64,000 nt of DNA from Lasiosphaeria ovina (taxonomy: Eukaryota; Ascomycota; Sordariomycetes; Sordariales; Lasiosphaeriaceae). Positions 47,680 through 58,461 of this stretch are shown here, one piece after another. The stretch's first letter is position 1. The number at the start of each line of letters is the position of its first letter. The stretch is from positions 5,084,001 to 5,148,000 of the forward strand of contig JAULSN010000002.1 in assembly GCA_033439765.1 (NCBI GenBank), written 5' to 3'. The notes beneath the pieces were generated by a model, which saw nothing but the letters and a program-made list of their open reading frames with translations, was not told the origin of the DNA and made no database searches. The position numbers and the translations under genes are program-made.

Positions 47680-49560
47680 ATGGCCCCTTCGACGCCATCT
47701 CCTTTCGAGCCAGACAGCTGGGACACCCTCTCCAGATATCCGCTGCCCTCGGCTCCTCCTCGAGCCAGACAGCTGGGACACCCTCTCCAGCGATCCACTG
47801 CCCTCGGCTCCTCCTACTCCTATTGCCCAAGGGACAGGCACGTCACTCCCTCCCACCAGCCCCTTTCTGACCCAATCTCTTGCTGCTACCGACTTCCCAT
47901 CTGCCGGTCCCTTTCCAGCTCAAGACCAAGGCGGCAATCCAGCAGAAGACAGCTCATCTGATCTCGACGCCGTCCCATTGACTGTCTTTACTCTGCCAGC
48001 TTCATCAGTCACAGCCCCATCCCCAATCACAGCCCCTGACCCCAACCCAGGCCCCGATTCCAACCCCAATCCGGACCCGGATCCAGGCCCGGACTCGGAC
48101 CCGCTCCCTGGGCCCGACCACTCGGTTCCATCAAGTTCTCTGCCTGGCACGTCGATATCACAGATACCCAACTTCCTAGAAACGAGTCTCCCCAAGTCTG
48201 CCACAACGGCGGCGAGCTCGTATGCTTCGTCCGACTTTGATGACAGCACAGCCATGGCTAATCCGTAAGCACTTCCATTGCGTACCTCTGTATCTCGTCT
48301 AAAACTCGTTTTATTTTGCCAGCCCCGACGCAAACGCCTCTCCGTTCGTGGCGGCGACGAGGACATCCAACACGGCTTCGCATTTTTCTACTCCTCAGGT
48401 ACCACGGTATACGGGTAGCGGCAATCTTCTCTCGCGACATTGCGCAACGGCACAGTACACGCTGATCGATGATGGGGCTACAGCCTTGTATGCTCCATTC
48501 ATTGGGTGCGTCAAGGACAAACAAGATTGCTGCCCGTTCACCCCCAGGACTACCACCGAGAGCGCAACGTCCAAAACGACGGTGTTCGTGGCTGCCAAAA
48601 ACCCCGACGGGGTTTGGGGAAGCGCCTATCCCCAACCCCGGGATGCAAAGGATGCCGTGATGGATCACTGCGCCGCCGACTATTACTCCATTTCTGGAAG
48701 CTGCTGTCCAAGGTAGGGGCAAAGTCCCGCTGTCGAGAGACATATCCGTAACTGAATTTGCTCTCAGAGGCTACGCACCTTGGACTACTTTGTTGGGAGG
48801 TGAAACGCCGTGTTTCAGGCGAATGGGCTCAAGTACAACTCCGCCGCCAGTATCTACTGCCACAAATACTTCATCCCAGACGACCAAGGCGGCCACCGTT
48901 GTTGTTGGCAACGTAGTGTACGCAATGCAGTATGCCGTCAAAGAGCCCGAGGATGATGGCGGCCTGTCGTCGGGAGCAATTGCCGGGATCGCCGTCGGCA
49001 GTGTGGCCGGCGTGCTTGCTATAATTGGGCTCGCCGCTTTGATCTACAGGCGGCGTCGGAGCTCTCGTCGGATGACTCGGCTGAAAAAGGAGCTTCGCAA
49101 TAGCTACTACCTAGACATCGGGGCGTCAGAGGTGCCAACCGTGCGGAGAGGGACTCGTTCTAGCGGCGGTTTTGGATTCCATGAGTCGGAGGCCACATAC
49201 AAAGCTCGAGCCCAGCCTACCAAACCTACCAAGCAAGGATATGATGGCCCTACACATGTCTATAAACCGGCTGTTGAGGGTTCTTTGGTGCAGCCTCCCA
49301 TGGCTTATAAGCCTGGAACTCCGCAGGACGATGGGGAAGACGAGCTGTCGCTACCGCCGTGCACAAGTAGTCCGGCGCCAGAAATTCATGCATCCCACGA
49401 GGTACAGTTGGCTCGTCCACAGCGCATGTCTCGCGGCTACGCTCGAATTATCTATACGAAACCTCACGGGTCGAGCAATAGCATGCCTGCTGATCTCCAC
49501 GAGGCCCGACCGGAGGACGAAACACCAGAATCAAAGCGCCATCCGCTGTCGACGCGGTGA
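47680..49560 (+). CDS. Single-pass membrane protein with Cys-rich ectodomain; N-terminal frame disrupted
   Basis: The main frame runs 47762-48264, 48323-48712 and 48768-49560 (introns of 58 and 55 nt), about 561 residues before the stop. A Pro/Ser/Asp-rich segment (PDPNPGPDSNPNPDPD) is followed by a domain with eight cysteines (HCATAQYTLIDDGA, GCVKDKQDCCPF, DHCAADYYS, GSCCPRGYAPW, TPCF), a Ser/Thr stem, one membrane segment (GAIAGIAVGSVAGVLAIIGLAALIY), a basic RRRRSSRR stop-transfer and a cytosolic tail. The architecture is like fungal wall-sensor or Mid2-like proteins, but no family is claimed. Oddity: the best start (ATG 47680, MAPSTPSPF) is in a different frame, because a 55-bp tandem duplication (47706-47815) shifts the frame by one. 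Either an upstream exon supplies the start, or the N-terminus is broken. The next in-frame ATG is 48253. Confidence 0.6.
47706..47815 (+). repeat. 55-bp tandem duplication inside a coding region
   Basis: Copy 1 (47706-47760) and copy 2 (47761-47815) match at 52 of 55 positions. Copy 1 reads EPDSWDTLSRYPLPSAPP in the frame of ATG 47680. Copy 2 reads EPDSWDTLSSDPLPSAPP in the frame of the downstream protein. The unit length is not a multiple of three. Confidence 0.9.
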
Positions 49561-50515
49561 CGGAAACCCCAAAACTCCAGTCCTCTTAACGGTCAATGCG
49601 ACCGTTTGCCAGCCGTTGCGAGGTCATCGCCCCTTTCCTAGGCAATATCAAGAGTTTCGGGCCAGCGAGATCTTGACCGGTCTGTCTGTGTGATACCACC
49701 ACTGTTACGGACTTCTTTCCTTATTCCAAGACATTGACGTCACATAAGCGGTATGGTGGAATGCGCCAATCCAATAGCTGGGGCGGGAAATCGCCAACAG
49801 ACCGCAGCAAAGCGGAACGACTCGCATGAACACACGGTCCGCGTTGCGTTGTAATCTTCTCCGTCAATATATACCGGACGGTGCGACGCAGCTTCGACAC
49901 AGTGATGTCAGGAAGAGGAGGGGAAGAAAGAAAGAACGGGGGGGGGAAAGCCGTCTCAACAAAATAGAACGGTCCAGGCGTTTGAGATAAGAGATGGTCT
50001 GGTGCCTTGCGTTGCCCTTTTGTGGAACGAGAGCTTGGGGCTGGCCTCCCACAGACCTCGCAGCGCTGCATCTCATGCACAATGACATCAGTTCTTAACT
50101 GCCACCTCCGCAGCGGTTAGACCCTTGATACATGCTAAAATCCGCCATACCCAATAACACAACGGGGATCGACACCAAGTGACGACGACCCGCCGCAAAA
50201 AAAGCTTGCTAGCATCTCCCAGGCGGGGTTCATCGCAAATTCGCGATCCAAGCCAACATCCAAGATGGCTAGGCCATTCCATATTGCGGGAATTCAGCTG
50301 CCGCCGAAAATATCAATGCCCTCCCTCTCGGATGATGGAGTTTCTGGGAGGGTTGCCGCCATTTACACCCCTACCTTTTGATCGCCCTCTTCTTTCGACG
50401 CTTAAGGACTCGTCTCCTCTTTGAAAGTACACACACGTTTAGTCACCTGGGCATCAAGTCTCACTGCACCCCTAATAGCATTCTTCCCCATTACAGCTTA
50501 ATCTACAAGTTGGAA
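49561..50515. other. Intergenic region
   Basis: About 950 bp without a supported gene. Minus-strand ORFs near 49721-50088 have no recognisable features. The last 150 bp are pyrimidine-rich and resemble a 5' leader of the gene that follows. Confidence 0.5.
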
Positions 50516-51535
50516 ATGCCGAGGCCATCACTAAGGTTTAGCGACCTTACCCCTGAGAGCGACACAAATCTCCGCCGCTCGCGATCCGTCGAATATGAGA
50601 CCCCTAGCCATGAACACGGCCATGGCCGGCGCCATCGCAGCCATTCGAGGGGAGTTGATCACCAGATGCAGCTGAGCGCCCAGAAATCTCACGGACGCTC
50701 TTCCCGCAAACCAGAGCCGCAAGACTCTTATTTCAGCTCTCATCACCAACGATCACCATCCGCTTCTTCATCGTCGTCGGTCGACGAAGATGACCGGCAC
50801 GCCCACCGGTCACGGTCACGGTCATCGGCTACCGGTCATCCAACCCACCGCCGCCGCACCCATTCCCCATCACGGTCCCGGTCGCGGTCCCGGTCCGTCG
50901 ACAAGTCTTCTCATCAACAACGGTCGGGTAGCCGCCATAGACCATCTCCCCCCAACCGGGAGCCTTCAAACTCACACCCGGCAGTGTACGGTCAAGACCG
51001 CCGGGATCCGCGGTACCGGAAAGACCGAGACTTTCGGGACAGCAAGATAGCAGCGTACCACCCGCCCTCATCGAGCCGCCCAGACCGTGTGAGGAGAAGG
51101 GGCCACCGCCATCCTGACCACCGCCATCGCGACCACCGCCGCCGGGATGACTCTTCCGACTCGTCAGACTCGTCCTCGGACGACGAATCGGAGAAGCACG
51201 GGAGCGGCCAGTCCCGGAGCGACATTCTCATGGGCGCGGCCCGCGTCGCCTTCGAGGCCGGCGCGCTCGCCGCGTACAAGATGCGCGGAGACGACCGCCC
51301 CTGGGTCGGCCCGAAGGGCACCAAGGTCGTGGCCACGGCCATAGGCGCGGCCGCCGTCGACACGTTTATGGAAATGCGCCACCCGGACCGCAAGGGCGGC
51401 ATACGGCACACGGTAATGCGCCAGGCCACGCCGTTGCTCCTCAACCTCGCGCTGCGGCCCGCGGGCAGGAAGGCTACGGCGGTGAGGCCGGCAATGAGGA
51501 GGAAGGGCACCTCCCTCTTTGGGCGGAGGCGATAG
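50516..51535 (+). CDS. Arg/Ser-rich hypothetical protein with conserved-looking C-terminal domain, 339 aa
   Basis: Intronless. It starts at ATG 50516 (MPRPSLRFSDLTPES). The first 230 residues are highly hydrophilic, with RS/SR and His/Arg-rich runs (HRSRSRSSATGHP, SPSRSRSRSRSVDKSS, HRHPDHRHRDHRRRDD), then an acidic serine cluster SSDSSDSSSDDESE. The last 110 residues are quite different: a small-residue-rich helix-like stretch (ILMGAARVAFEAGALAAYKM), then GPKGTKVVATAIGAAAVDTF and a basic tail. The contrast suggests a folded C-terminal module with possible membrane-associating glycine/alanine helices. I recognise this layout from uncharacterised filamentous-fungal proteins. The RS tract by itself does not make it a splicing factor, as no RRM is present. 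Function unknown. Confidence 0.75.
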   Translation: MPRPSLRFSDLTPESDTNLRRSRSVEYETPSHEHGHGRRHRSHSRGVDHQMQLSAQKSHGRSSRKPEPQDSYFSSHHQRSPSASSSSSVDEDDRHAHRSRSRSSATGHPTHRRRTHSPSRSRSRSRSVDKSSHQQRSGSRHRPSPPNREPSNSHPAVYGQDRRDPRYRKDRDFRDSKIAAYHPPSSSRPDRVRRRGHRHPDHRHRDHRRRDDSSDSSDSSSDDESEKHGSGQSRSDILMGAARVAFEAGALAAYKMRGDDRPWVGPKGTKVVATAIGAAAVDTFMEMRHPDRKGGIRHTVMRQATPLLLNLALRPAGRKATAVRPAMRRKGTSLFGRRR

Positions 51536-53656
51536 GCAGCTGTTGCTTAACTCTGCATCTCTCGAGTTTTGCAGCTTTTTACTCTTTTATCCTTGCTTTT
51601 TCGGGAGCGGCGACACGGCGTCATCATGTTATTACGGTCGGGCATGGGTATTATACACGAATGCATCAACGACTGGAGTTTGTTTTTCCATTTTCTTTTC
51701 CGGCGCGGTTTCTCGGGGTTTGGTCTCTCTCTCCTTGTGTCATTTTCATGATTGGATACTAGAACTCAGCTTGGAGGGTCTTGCGTATATGGTAGAACAT
51801 TCGGAGGTTGGATAAAGAAAATGCATCAAGAATACACGAAACGGTGCATCATATAAAGGGAGGGAAGACGGCGCACTGGAGAGAGGTAGTTTTGTTTCTA
51901 ATTGGACTGGGAATTGGATCGCGCCTCATTTCTTGGTCTTTTACACCTGCAGCCGGAATTGTAATAGGAAAAGGGCTCATAATTACAATAACATGACTTG
52001 AGATAATAATGCGGTGGTCCAACCGTCTCAATTCCCTCCTACGTAGCTCACTAACCTATTATAGCCGGATTTAAAGCAGACAAGCAGCACAACCTACCCA
52101 GCTGACCAAGGTATCTAGGTAACCTGATTAAAAGAACACCGACCCGCTTCACACGGTATACAAGCAGAACAAAATTGTGTTCATGTTGGTGTGTGCGCGG
52201 TGATGGATATACTAAGCGATTTCACCTAGGCGATAGATCTAACTGTGGGAGTTGTTCCTAGTGTAGACGAAAGACAACAAAGAAATCAAGCAAAACAAGC
52301 GGCGAGGGCGAGAGAATGCACGACTCAAGACGCCGCAGTTGGAGCGGCGTACAGACTCGGGAAACAAGGCGATTACCCTGGCTAAGGATTGCCGAGTCGA
52401 GTCATTGAAACGGGGCACCCAGGTTGTCCAACTCTTGTGTCGGGACTATGTCTTATGTCTTGTCTGACCGGACATGTGGTTCAATTCAATTCGCTGCGTC
52501 AAATTCGATCCACGACCCAGCTGGCAATGCTTTTCACAACCTACCTGGCTTGCTTGTGACCAGTTCTCTGAGAGGACGTACCTGCGAATATTCCGTATGG
52601 AAATAACGTCATTTGTTTCGTGTACTTGGCTTCGGGGAGGAGCCAATCCACCCCCACCTACTTCCCACCCATCAAACGATGCCCGAAATTTCGGGAACGT
52701 CGGGGGGTTTTGATGGCTGATGTTTCGGCACGGGACGGACCGCTTTGGGTAAACTCCGGACTGGGCATACTACTGTGTATGTGTCTTCGGGAAGTGGTGC
52801 ACGAGAACAATAGGCGGTGGGAAAAGGGAAGCAGATCAAGCAAAGAAAGAAAAAGGGGAAGACTGAGAAGATCTGAGTCGTCTCTGAGTTGTGATAAAAT
52901 TGTCCAGTCCGAGGGCTTGGTCGGTATGGAGGTGGGTGGTTGGTTGGTTCCCAAACGAAGCAGTGCAACCCAGCCCACGCGCTTGCGGTGCAGCCCTCTG
53001 CCGACGGGATGGAACTGGGTGTACCTGTCGTAAAAATAGATCCGTCTTCCTGGGAATTGGAATGGGCGCCAAAAGGGAGCGAGGCAGTTTAATATAGGCG
53101 TAAAAGTCGGCCGTGTTGGCGTCGATGCCCAGTCCGGTCCCGGCAGAGCTAGCCGCAAACTACACGCACGTAGTCGTCGAGATAGTGACACAGGCAGATG
53201 CCTACCTAGTTTGGCATCATGCACGACTCCAGTCTGCTGCGGACTGGAACCATGGCGAGGCTGGCTGTTGGCTGCTGGTGCTGGAGCGACGTGCGGCCGG
53301 CGTTCCCTTTTCAGCGCAACCCCGGACTGCTCCAACCCGGACCCCGAAAGGAATCCAGCTAAAAATGCCACCACCCACAGAGTCTCGGACCCCGAGACAC
53401 GATGACTAACGGCTGGACGAGGAAAGACATTGGCCGCACAACCTACACGGTCAACAAAATGGCTGATCTTGTCAGTGCAGTCTTGCCTCGCAATATTCTT
53501 CGGCCTTTTCCTTCTTTATTCCCCGTCAAGTGAAGAGAAACAGTGTGCCGGACGGAAAGCTTGGACTAAGACGAGACAAGCCAAACCACCCAACCCACTC
53601 AGCACCACCCACCAACCGCCCAAAGAGAAGTAGTAGACCGGTGCAAAAACGGCAGC
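51536..53656. other. Intergenic region, 2.1 kb
   Basis: No supported gene. A 238-codon minus-strand ORF (52658-53374) is pyrimidine-driven and lacks any motif. The final 300 bp are the likely promoter and leader of the FSH1-type hydrolase. Confidence 0.5.
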
Positions 53657-54592
53657 ATGAGGATCCTCGGGCTCCACGGCCATGGCACGAGCGCACACAT
53701 TTTCAAGTCGCAGACAGGTACGTAAGGGCAGGCGGGCTGGCAGACAGACATGATCGCCGCATCCCACCCAAACCACCACTTATACAGATATACATACCCC
53801 TGCCAGCTAACACGGGACGGTTTCGGGTTGCCAACAGCGGCCTTCCGAGCCAAGCTCGACAAGTCGTACACGTTTGACTTTGTCGACGCGCCGTTTGACT
53901 GCGCGCCGGCGCCGGGGGTCAAGGTGCTGTTCGACTCTGGGCACTACACGTGGTGGCCCAAGGCGACCATCAACTCGATCAAGGGGGCACACAAGTGGCT
54001 GATCGACTACGCGGAAGAGCACGGGCCGTACGACGCCGTCATCTGCTTCTCGCAGGGCTGCTCGCTGGTGGGCAGCTTCCTGCTGTACCACTACCGCGAG
54101 ACGCCCAACGAGGAGCTGCCGTTTAAGGCGGCCATGTTCGTATGCGGCGGGGTGCCGCTGCCGGTGCTCGAGGACCTGGGGCTGCCCGTGTCGCAGAGGG
54201 CGCACGACATCAACGACGAGACGGTGCGGCTGCTCAAGCAAAAGGCCGGGGCGCTGACGGAGCTGGCGGCCAACCTAGACCGCATCCGGCCGGGGGTGGG
54301 GCTGTGGGACGACACGGCAGGACTGCTGCACGACCCGCGCGTCATGCCGCACGAGTCGGACGTGTTCGGGCTCGACTTCACGGCCATGCCGGCCGACGCG
54401 CACATCAAGATCCCGACGGTGCACGTCTACGGGGCCAAGGACCCGCGGTGGCCGGCCAGCGTGCAGCTGGCGCACTTTTGCGATGACAGGAAGATGTACG
54501 ACCACGGCGGCGGCCACGACATACCGCGGTCGACAGAGGTGTCCAGGCAGATGGCGGCGCTGCTCCAGGGGCTCAAGGAGCAGATCAGCTAG
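53657..54592 (+). CDS. FSH1-type serine hydrolase (alpha/beta hydrolase fold)
   Basis: Exons 53657-53717 and 53838-54592, with a 120-nt intron, give 271 residues. The protein starts MRILGLHGHGTSA, the oxyanion-side HG-rich strand typical of the family. The catalytic triad is visible: Ser92 in the nucleophile elbow ICFSQGCSLVG, Asp222 in YGAKDPRW and His247 in HGGGHDIPR. There is no signal peptide, so the protein should be cytosolic. Family knowledge: Fsh1-like hydrolases are small esterases/thioesterases. Some act in fungal secondary-metabolite clusters, and others are housekeeping enzymes related to human OVCA2. The substrate cannot be deduced. The first Gly of the usual GFSQG elbow is replaced by Cys, as in a subset of fungal members. 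The gene lies 1.4 kb upstream of a Zn2Cys6 regulator on the same strand. Confidence 0.88.
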
Positions 54593-56009
54593 CGGGATTC
54601 TCGTGAGTTGTGAGTTGGGTCGGGGCTGGTCCGAGACGGCGGCCGCCAGTACGGACACGGCCTGGTGATGGGGACGATGAGCTTTGCGGCGACGTGGCGC
54701 TAGCAGTCCGACCCGATTTAGCATCCATGGCTGCCTGGGATGTTGGTTGATACTCGATAGCAGGGCTGACCGGCAGCGGGAACGGTATGGCCTGGCATGG
54801 CCTGTATTGAGCACGCATGTAGACTGTAGATACCTATTGTTCTAGAAACATCTGAGGATGTTTGGTCACTTGGCCTCACCAGCCAGTTAGTACAGATAAG
54901 TGATTGATGCCTAAGTGGTGTTGAAATGTATGTGGCCGGGTGGATTGTCGAGATTGAGAGAAGGCGAGAAACGAGCAGTTACTGTGTAAGGAAACAAAGT
55001 TTAGGTACCACAAAAGGTGCCGAGATTGGAATTCGGAAAAAGAGAGAAGGAAGCAGCAATTGACCAATGGAATTACATGCTTGCCTCGCACTTGCCCCGC
55101 TTACCAGCATTACAGTTGACTAAGCTAAGGCGCCGGTGGTAACTTCCCAGTGCTAGTGACGGCCTTGGCATCATGTACGGTAGGGCTGACACTGTCCACG
55201 CCACATGCCCAGCTACTCCTTCGTACCAGCGAGATGAAATCGGTTTCAAATACCTTACCTATTGATGGATAATTAAGATAATTACCTATCCTCACGCGGG
55301 CCAGCCAGGCCTCTCTTTGAGTTCCAAAGTCCCCCGACGCGCGCGCATATCATACTCCTGGCAGATGGAGCAAAGACACGGATGACACAGCTACAACTCC
55401 GACCTACCTGACCTAGGCAAGGTAGTTCTAGAACCTCTCGGCTGGAAGCCCTCGTCCCATCCGTCATTGATCAACGGCCGATCCAAGACTACCTACGTTG
55501 GGATCCGGGTTCCAGGTCAACCACATCTTGGTACGTAGGTATGTACATGTACAGTACAGTACTAGGTACCGACCTTGATCTTGGGTGTGCAGGCTCCGTG
55601 CGGACGCCAGGTGAAATGAATCCCTCCATCCATCACTTCCTTGAAGTCCCAGAACCCTCCGAGAATCAACCAGCCTGGTCTTGAAATGTTTGACATACAT
55701 ACCACGACACGGACAGACTCCCTCGCTTCACGCTCCACCTGATCGATATATTTATTGACTTAGCTCATGGTTCTTAGTTCGAAAGACGGAAAGCCATTAG
55801 CTAGTAGCTACCTTACCTTAGCTCTCGACAATCGAGCATACACATACACATACATCCATTAGTCCACTACATCGCCAGACGCTGGGTACATCCAGGTACC
55901 TAGACACCAAGCTAACTACCCCAGTCGGCGCAGTACATACAATACCTGACAGCCGCAGCCAAGCCAACCACGGCGGCACCCGCACCAGCAGCAGCATCGG
56001 CAGCACACC
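54593..56009. other. Intergenic region upstream of the second Zn2Cys6 gene
   Basis: About 1.4 kb without a supported gene. It contains several TACCTACC/GGTAGGTA-type motifs (near 55380-55420 and 55533-55570) and a (TACACA)-like run at about 55839-55855. Confidence 0.5.
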
Positions 56010-57761
56010 ATGGCGCGGAAGGGTTCCCAAAAGGTCAGGACTGGTTGTAGGACCTGCAAGTGCGTATAAAGTTCCTTGCCTGTCTGTACCGTAAATAGAT
56101 ACATTACCGTGGTGCCTCGCATATCATGTCATGTCATGAACTCACCCCCCGCCTGAAACCGGCTGACTTGCTGGCTCGTCTTCAGAAGCCGAAGAGTCAA
56201 ATGTGACGAGACAAAACCACACTGCCTCAGATGTACCAGCCACGGCCGGAGCTGCCAGGGCTACCCAAGCCAGGACACGGTCAACTACTCGTGGGGCGAA
56301 CTTCTGCAGAAGAGACCCATCATGCCGGCCCTCACCCATCGCAGTCCCTCCGCGGATCGCCGTGCTCTCGACTTCTACTTCCGCGTTATGGCCCCCATCT
56401 TGACCGAGTATTCCGATGACAGCTTTTGGATCCAGCTGGTGGCGCCGGCTACCGAGCAGGACACCGCAGTCCGGCATGCAGTCATTGCCATCAGCTCCTT
56501 GTACGAGCGCTCGAGCCTTGAAGCCGACACAGCCCAGCTTGACAAGACTAAGAAGACGCTGGAGAACCACTTCGCTATCGGTCACTACAACCACGCCCTT
56601 CGAGAGATAAGCAAGGCTGCCGACGAGAACACGGTGCTCTTCGTCTGCATCCTGTTCGTCTGTATCGAGGTTCTCAACAACAACAAGGACGCGGCCGTGG
56701 CCCACAGCCGACACGGAGTCCGCATCTTCAACGGCTCCAGGAGCAGGAGCTCGCTTTGGGTCCGCGAGCGCCTCATGTCCATGTTCGTCCGTCTGAGTAT
56801 CTTTCCCACCCTGTTCGACCAGAAATCGCTCGTGTTCCCGCCCTTTGTCGATGCCGAATCAAACCTGGGAGGCATGCCGACCAACCTCGACACCTACCGC
56901 TCCAGCATCGACGCCATAATGACCCGCTGCCTTCGCCTGCTCCGGACTCTCGGCCCGCGCCACGGCTTGTCGCTGTGGCCCGAGGACTGGCCCCTTCCGG
57001 ACGGCGTGGCTGCCTCGCAGCAAACGCTCAGCTCGCTGCTCACCAAGTGGCAGGATAATTTCTCCGTCTTTGAGCTGGCACACCCGCCGCTACATCACAA
57101 AACGCAGGTGCTCTACCTGATTATGCGCATGAAGTGCCTCGTAGGCCATATCTGGATGGGCACGTGCACAGAACGCAACGAGACGTCGTACGACAGGTAT
57201 CTCGCCGTATTTCGCAACATAGTCGACCTGGCGGCGCAAGCCGTCGTCCTGGAGAGCGGGCGCGACAGGGTCCACGCGCTGGCCAAGCCCAAGTTCGTCT
57301 TCGATCTCGGCTACCTGCCTATCCTCTACTTCGTCGCCCTCAAGTGCCGCGACCTGGGCACCCGCGTGGCAGCTCTCGACTGCATGGCGATCCTGCCGGC
57401 CGCTCGCGAGTTTCTCTGGGACTCGGCCCTCGAGATCTGCATCGCGTGGCGCGTCGTGGAAAAGGAGCACGGCGCCGACCGCCGCACCCTCGGGACGCGC
57501 AGAGACAGGGCGCCGCGCGATATCCCAATCTTTCCTCCTCCGGACAGACCGCGCATAAAGTCTGCCAGGGCGGGAGACACTGCCGAGCTGCGCGCGAACC
57601 AGTCTGGCGAGCGCGTGGCCCACTACGCAGTCACATTCTTCACCAAGGCTGTGGGGCAATATGGGTTGAAGACGGAGGAGGAATGGATCGACGTGTGCGC
57701 ATCCCCTCCGCACGGGCTGCGGAAACCGGATCGGAAAACGACGGCCCTGTCCCGAGTTTGA
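56010..57761 (+). CDS. Zn2Cys6 transcription factor with fungal-specific middle region, 541 aa
   Basis: Exons 56010-56059 and 56186-57761 with a 126-nt intron. The intron falls inside the zinc cluster, a common position in this family: VRTGCRTCK is joined to SRRVKCDETKPHCLRC, then TSHGRSC, giving C-x2-C-x6-C-x6-C-x2-C-x6-C. The KPHCLRCTSHGRSCQGYP form is typical of a large Pezizomycotina subgroup. The cluster is followed directly by a long helical middle region (RALDFYFRVMAPILTEY; AVRHAVIAISSLYERS; YNHALREISKA; a hydrophobic VLFVCILFVCIEVL; FDLGYLPILYFVALKCRD) corresponding to the fungal-specific regulatory domain. A nuclear DNA-binding role is inferred from the cluster; targets unknown. It sits 700 bp upstream of xanthine dioxygenase on the same strand, so a local regulatory role is possible but unproven. 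Confidence 0.9.
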
Positions 57762-58461
57762 TGCCTTGTACGATGTAGTGCACGGAGAGTGTACTGTACA
57801 TATTGCACCACCTGTGCTGCATTGCGCTGTACTTTGCTATCCGGTTGTCTGCTGTGATGTGTTATGCTGTGCTGTGTTGGACGACGTGATCGGGCCAACT
57901 TTGAGTCGAGCTGCGACTCCTCAAGCCGAGTGTCCCGTCTGCAAATCATGTCCCATAATGGAATGGATATCCATACACGAACGAATAGACATTATTTCGA
58001 GAAAAATTCAGCATACCCCAACAAATATCTCCCTTATCCACTTGACATTTGCCTGTCGCTCCTTTTCCTGTTGTTGATAAAGACGGGACAATCTGGACTC
58101 CGGCGTGGGCCGTAATGCCGATAGTGGAGCGTCGGGCGTCTGCTATCTCTCAGTGGGGGTCCCGGGGGCAATACCGCGCAATCCTGGCTGCAATTGTGGG
58201 GGTTGATCTCTGGGCATCGGCCGATCCCGACGGACCCTGCCTTGCCGCCGCTGGGGTCTCCTTTTATGTCAACGGTATTTAATCCGGGCTCTCCCTACCA
58301 CTCCCTCAGATCCAACAACATCTCCAAATCAAACTCGCAACTTAAACTCGCAACTTATAACACCAACTCCAGCAAACACGCCTCAACACACAGAAACCCA
58401 TACCTTTCAACTACAAAAATAAATCTTTTCTTTAACCATTAACCCGCACACCAAAATCAAA
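57762..58461. promoter_or_regulatory. Promoter region of the xanthine dioxygenase gene
   Basis: 700 bp between the Zn2Cys6 stop codon and the dioxygenase ATG. It holds a perfect TCGG-N6-CCGA element, three HGATAR motifs (58075-58080, 58119-58124, 58143-58148) and a TATTTAA box at about 58276-58282. The sequence just before the ATG is A/C-rich leader. The upstream part must also contain the terminator of the regulator gene. Confidence 0.6.
58217..58230. promoter_or_regulatory. UaY-type binding site TCGG-N6-CCGA
   Basis: TCGG, the six bases CCGATC, then CCGA form a perfect palindromic match to the binding pattern established for the Aspergillus purine-pathway activator UaY (and its relative Ppr1). 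It lies 232 bp upstream of the dioxygenase ATG, a normal distance for an activator site. Binding by a UaY orthologue is inference. Confidence 0.6.

Noticed and set aside
52658..53374. 238-codon minus-strand ORF upstream of the FSH1-type gene
   Set aside because: It is driven by pyrimidine-rich leader-like sequence and shows no domain.
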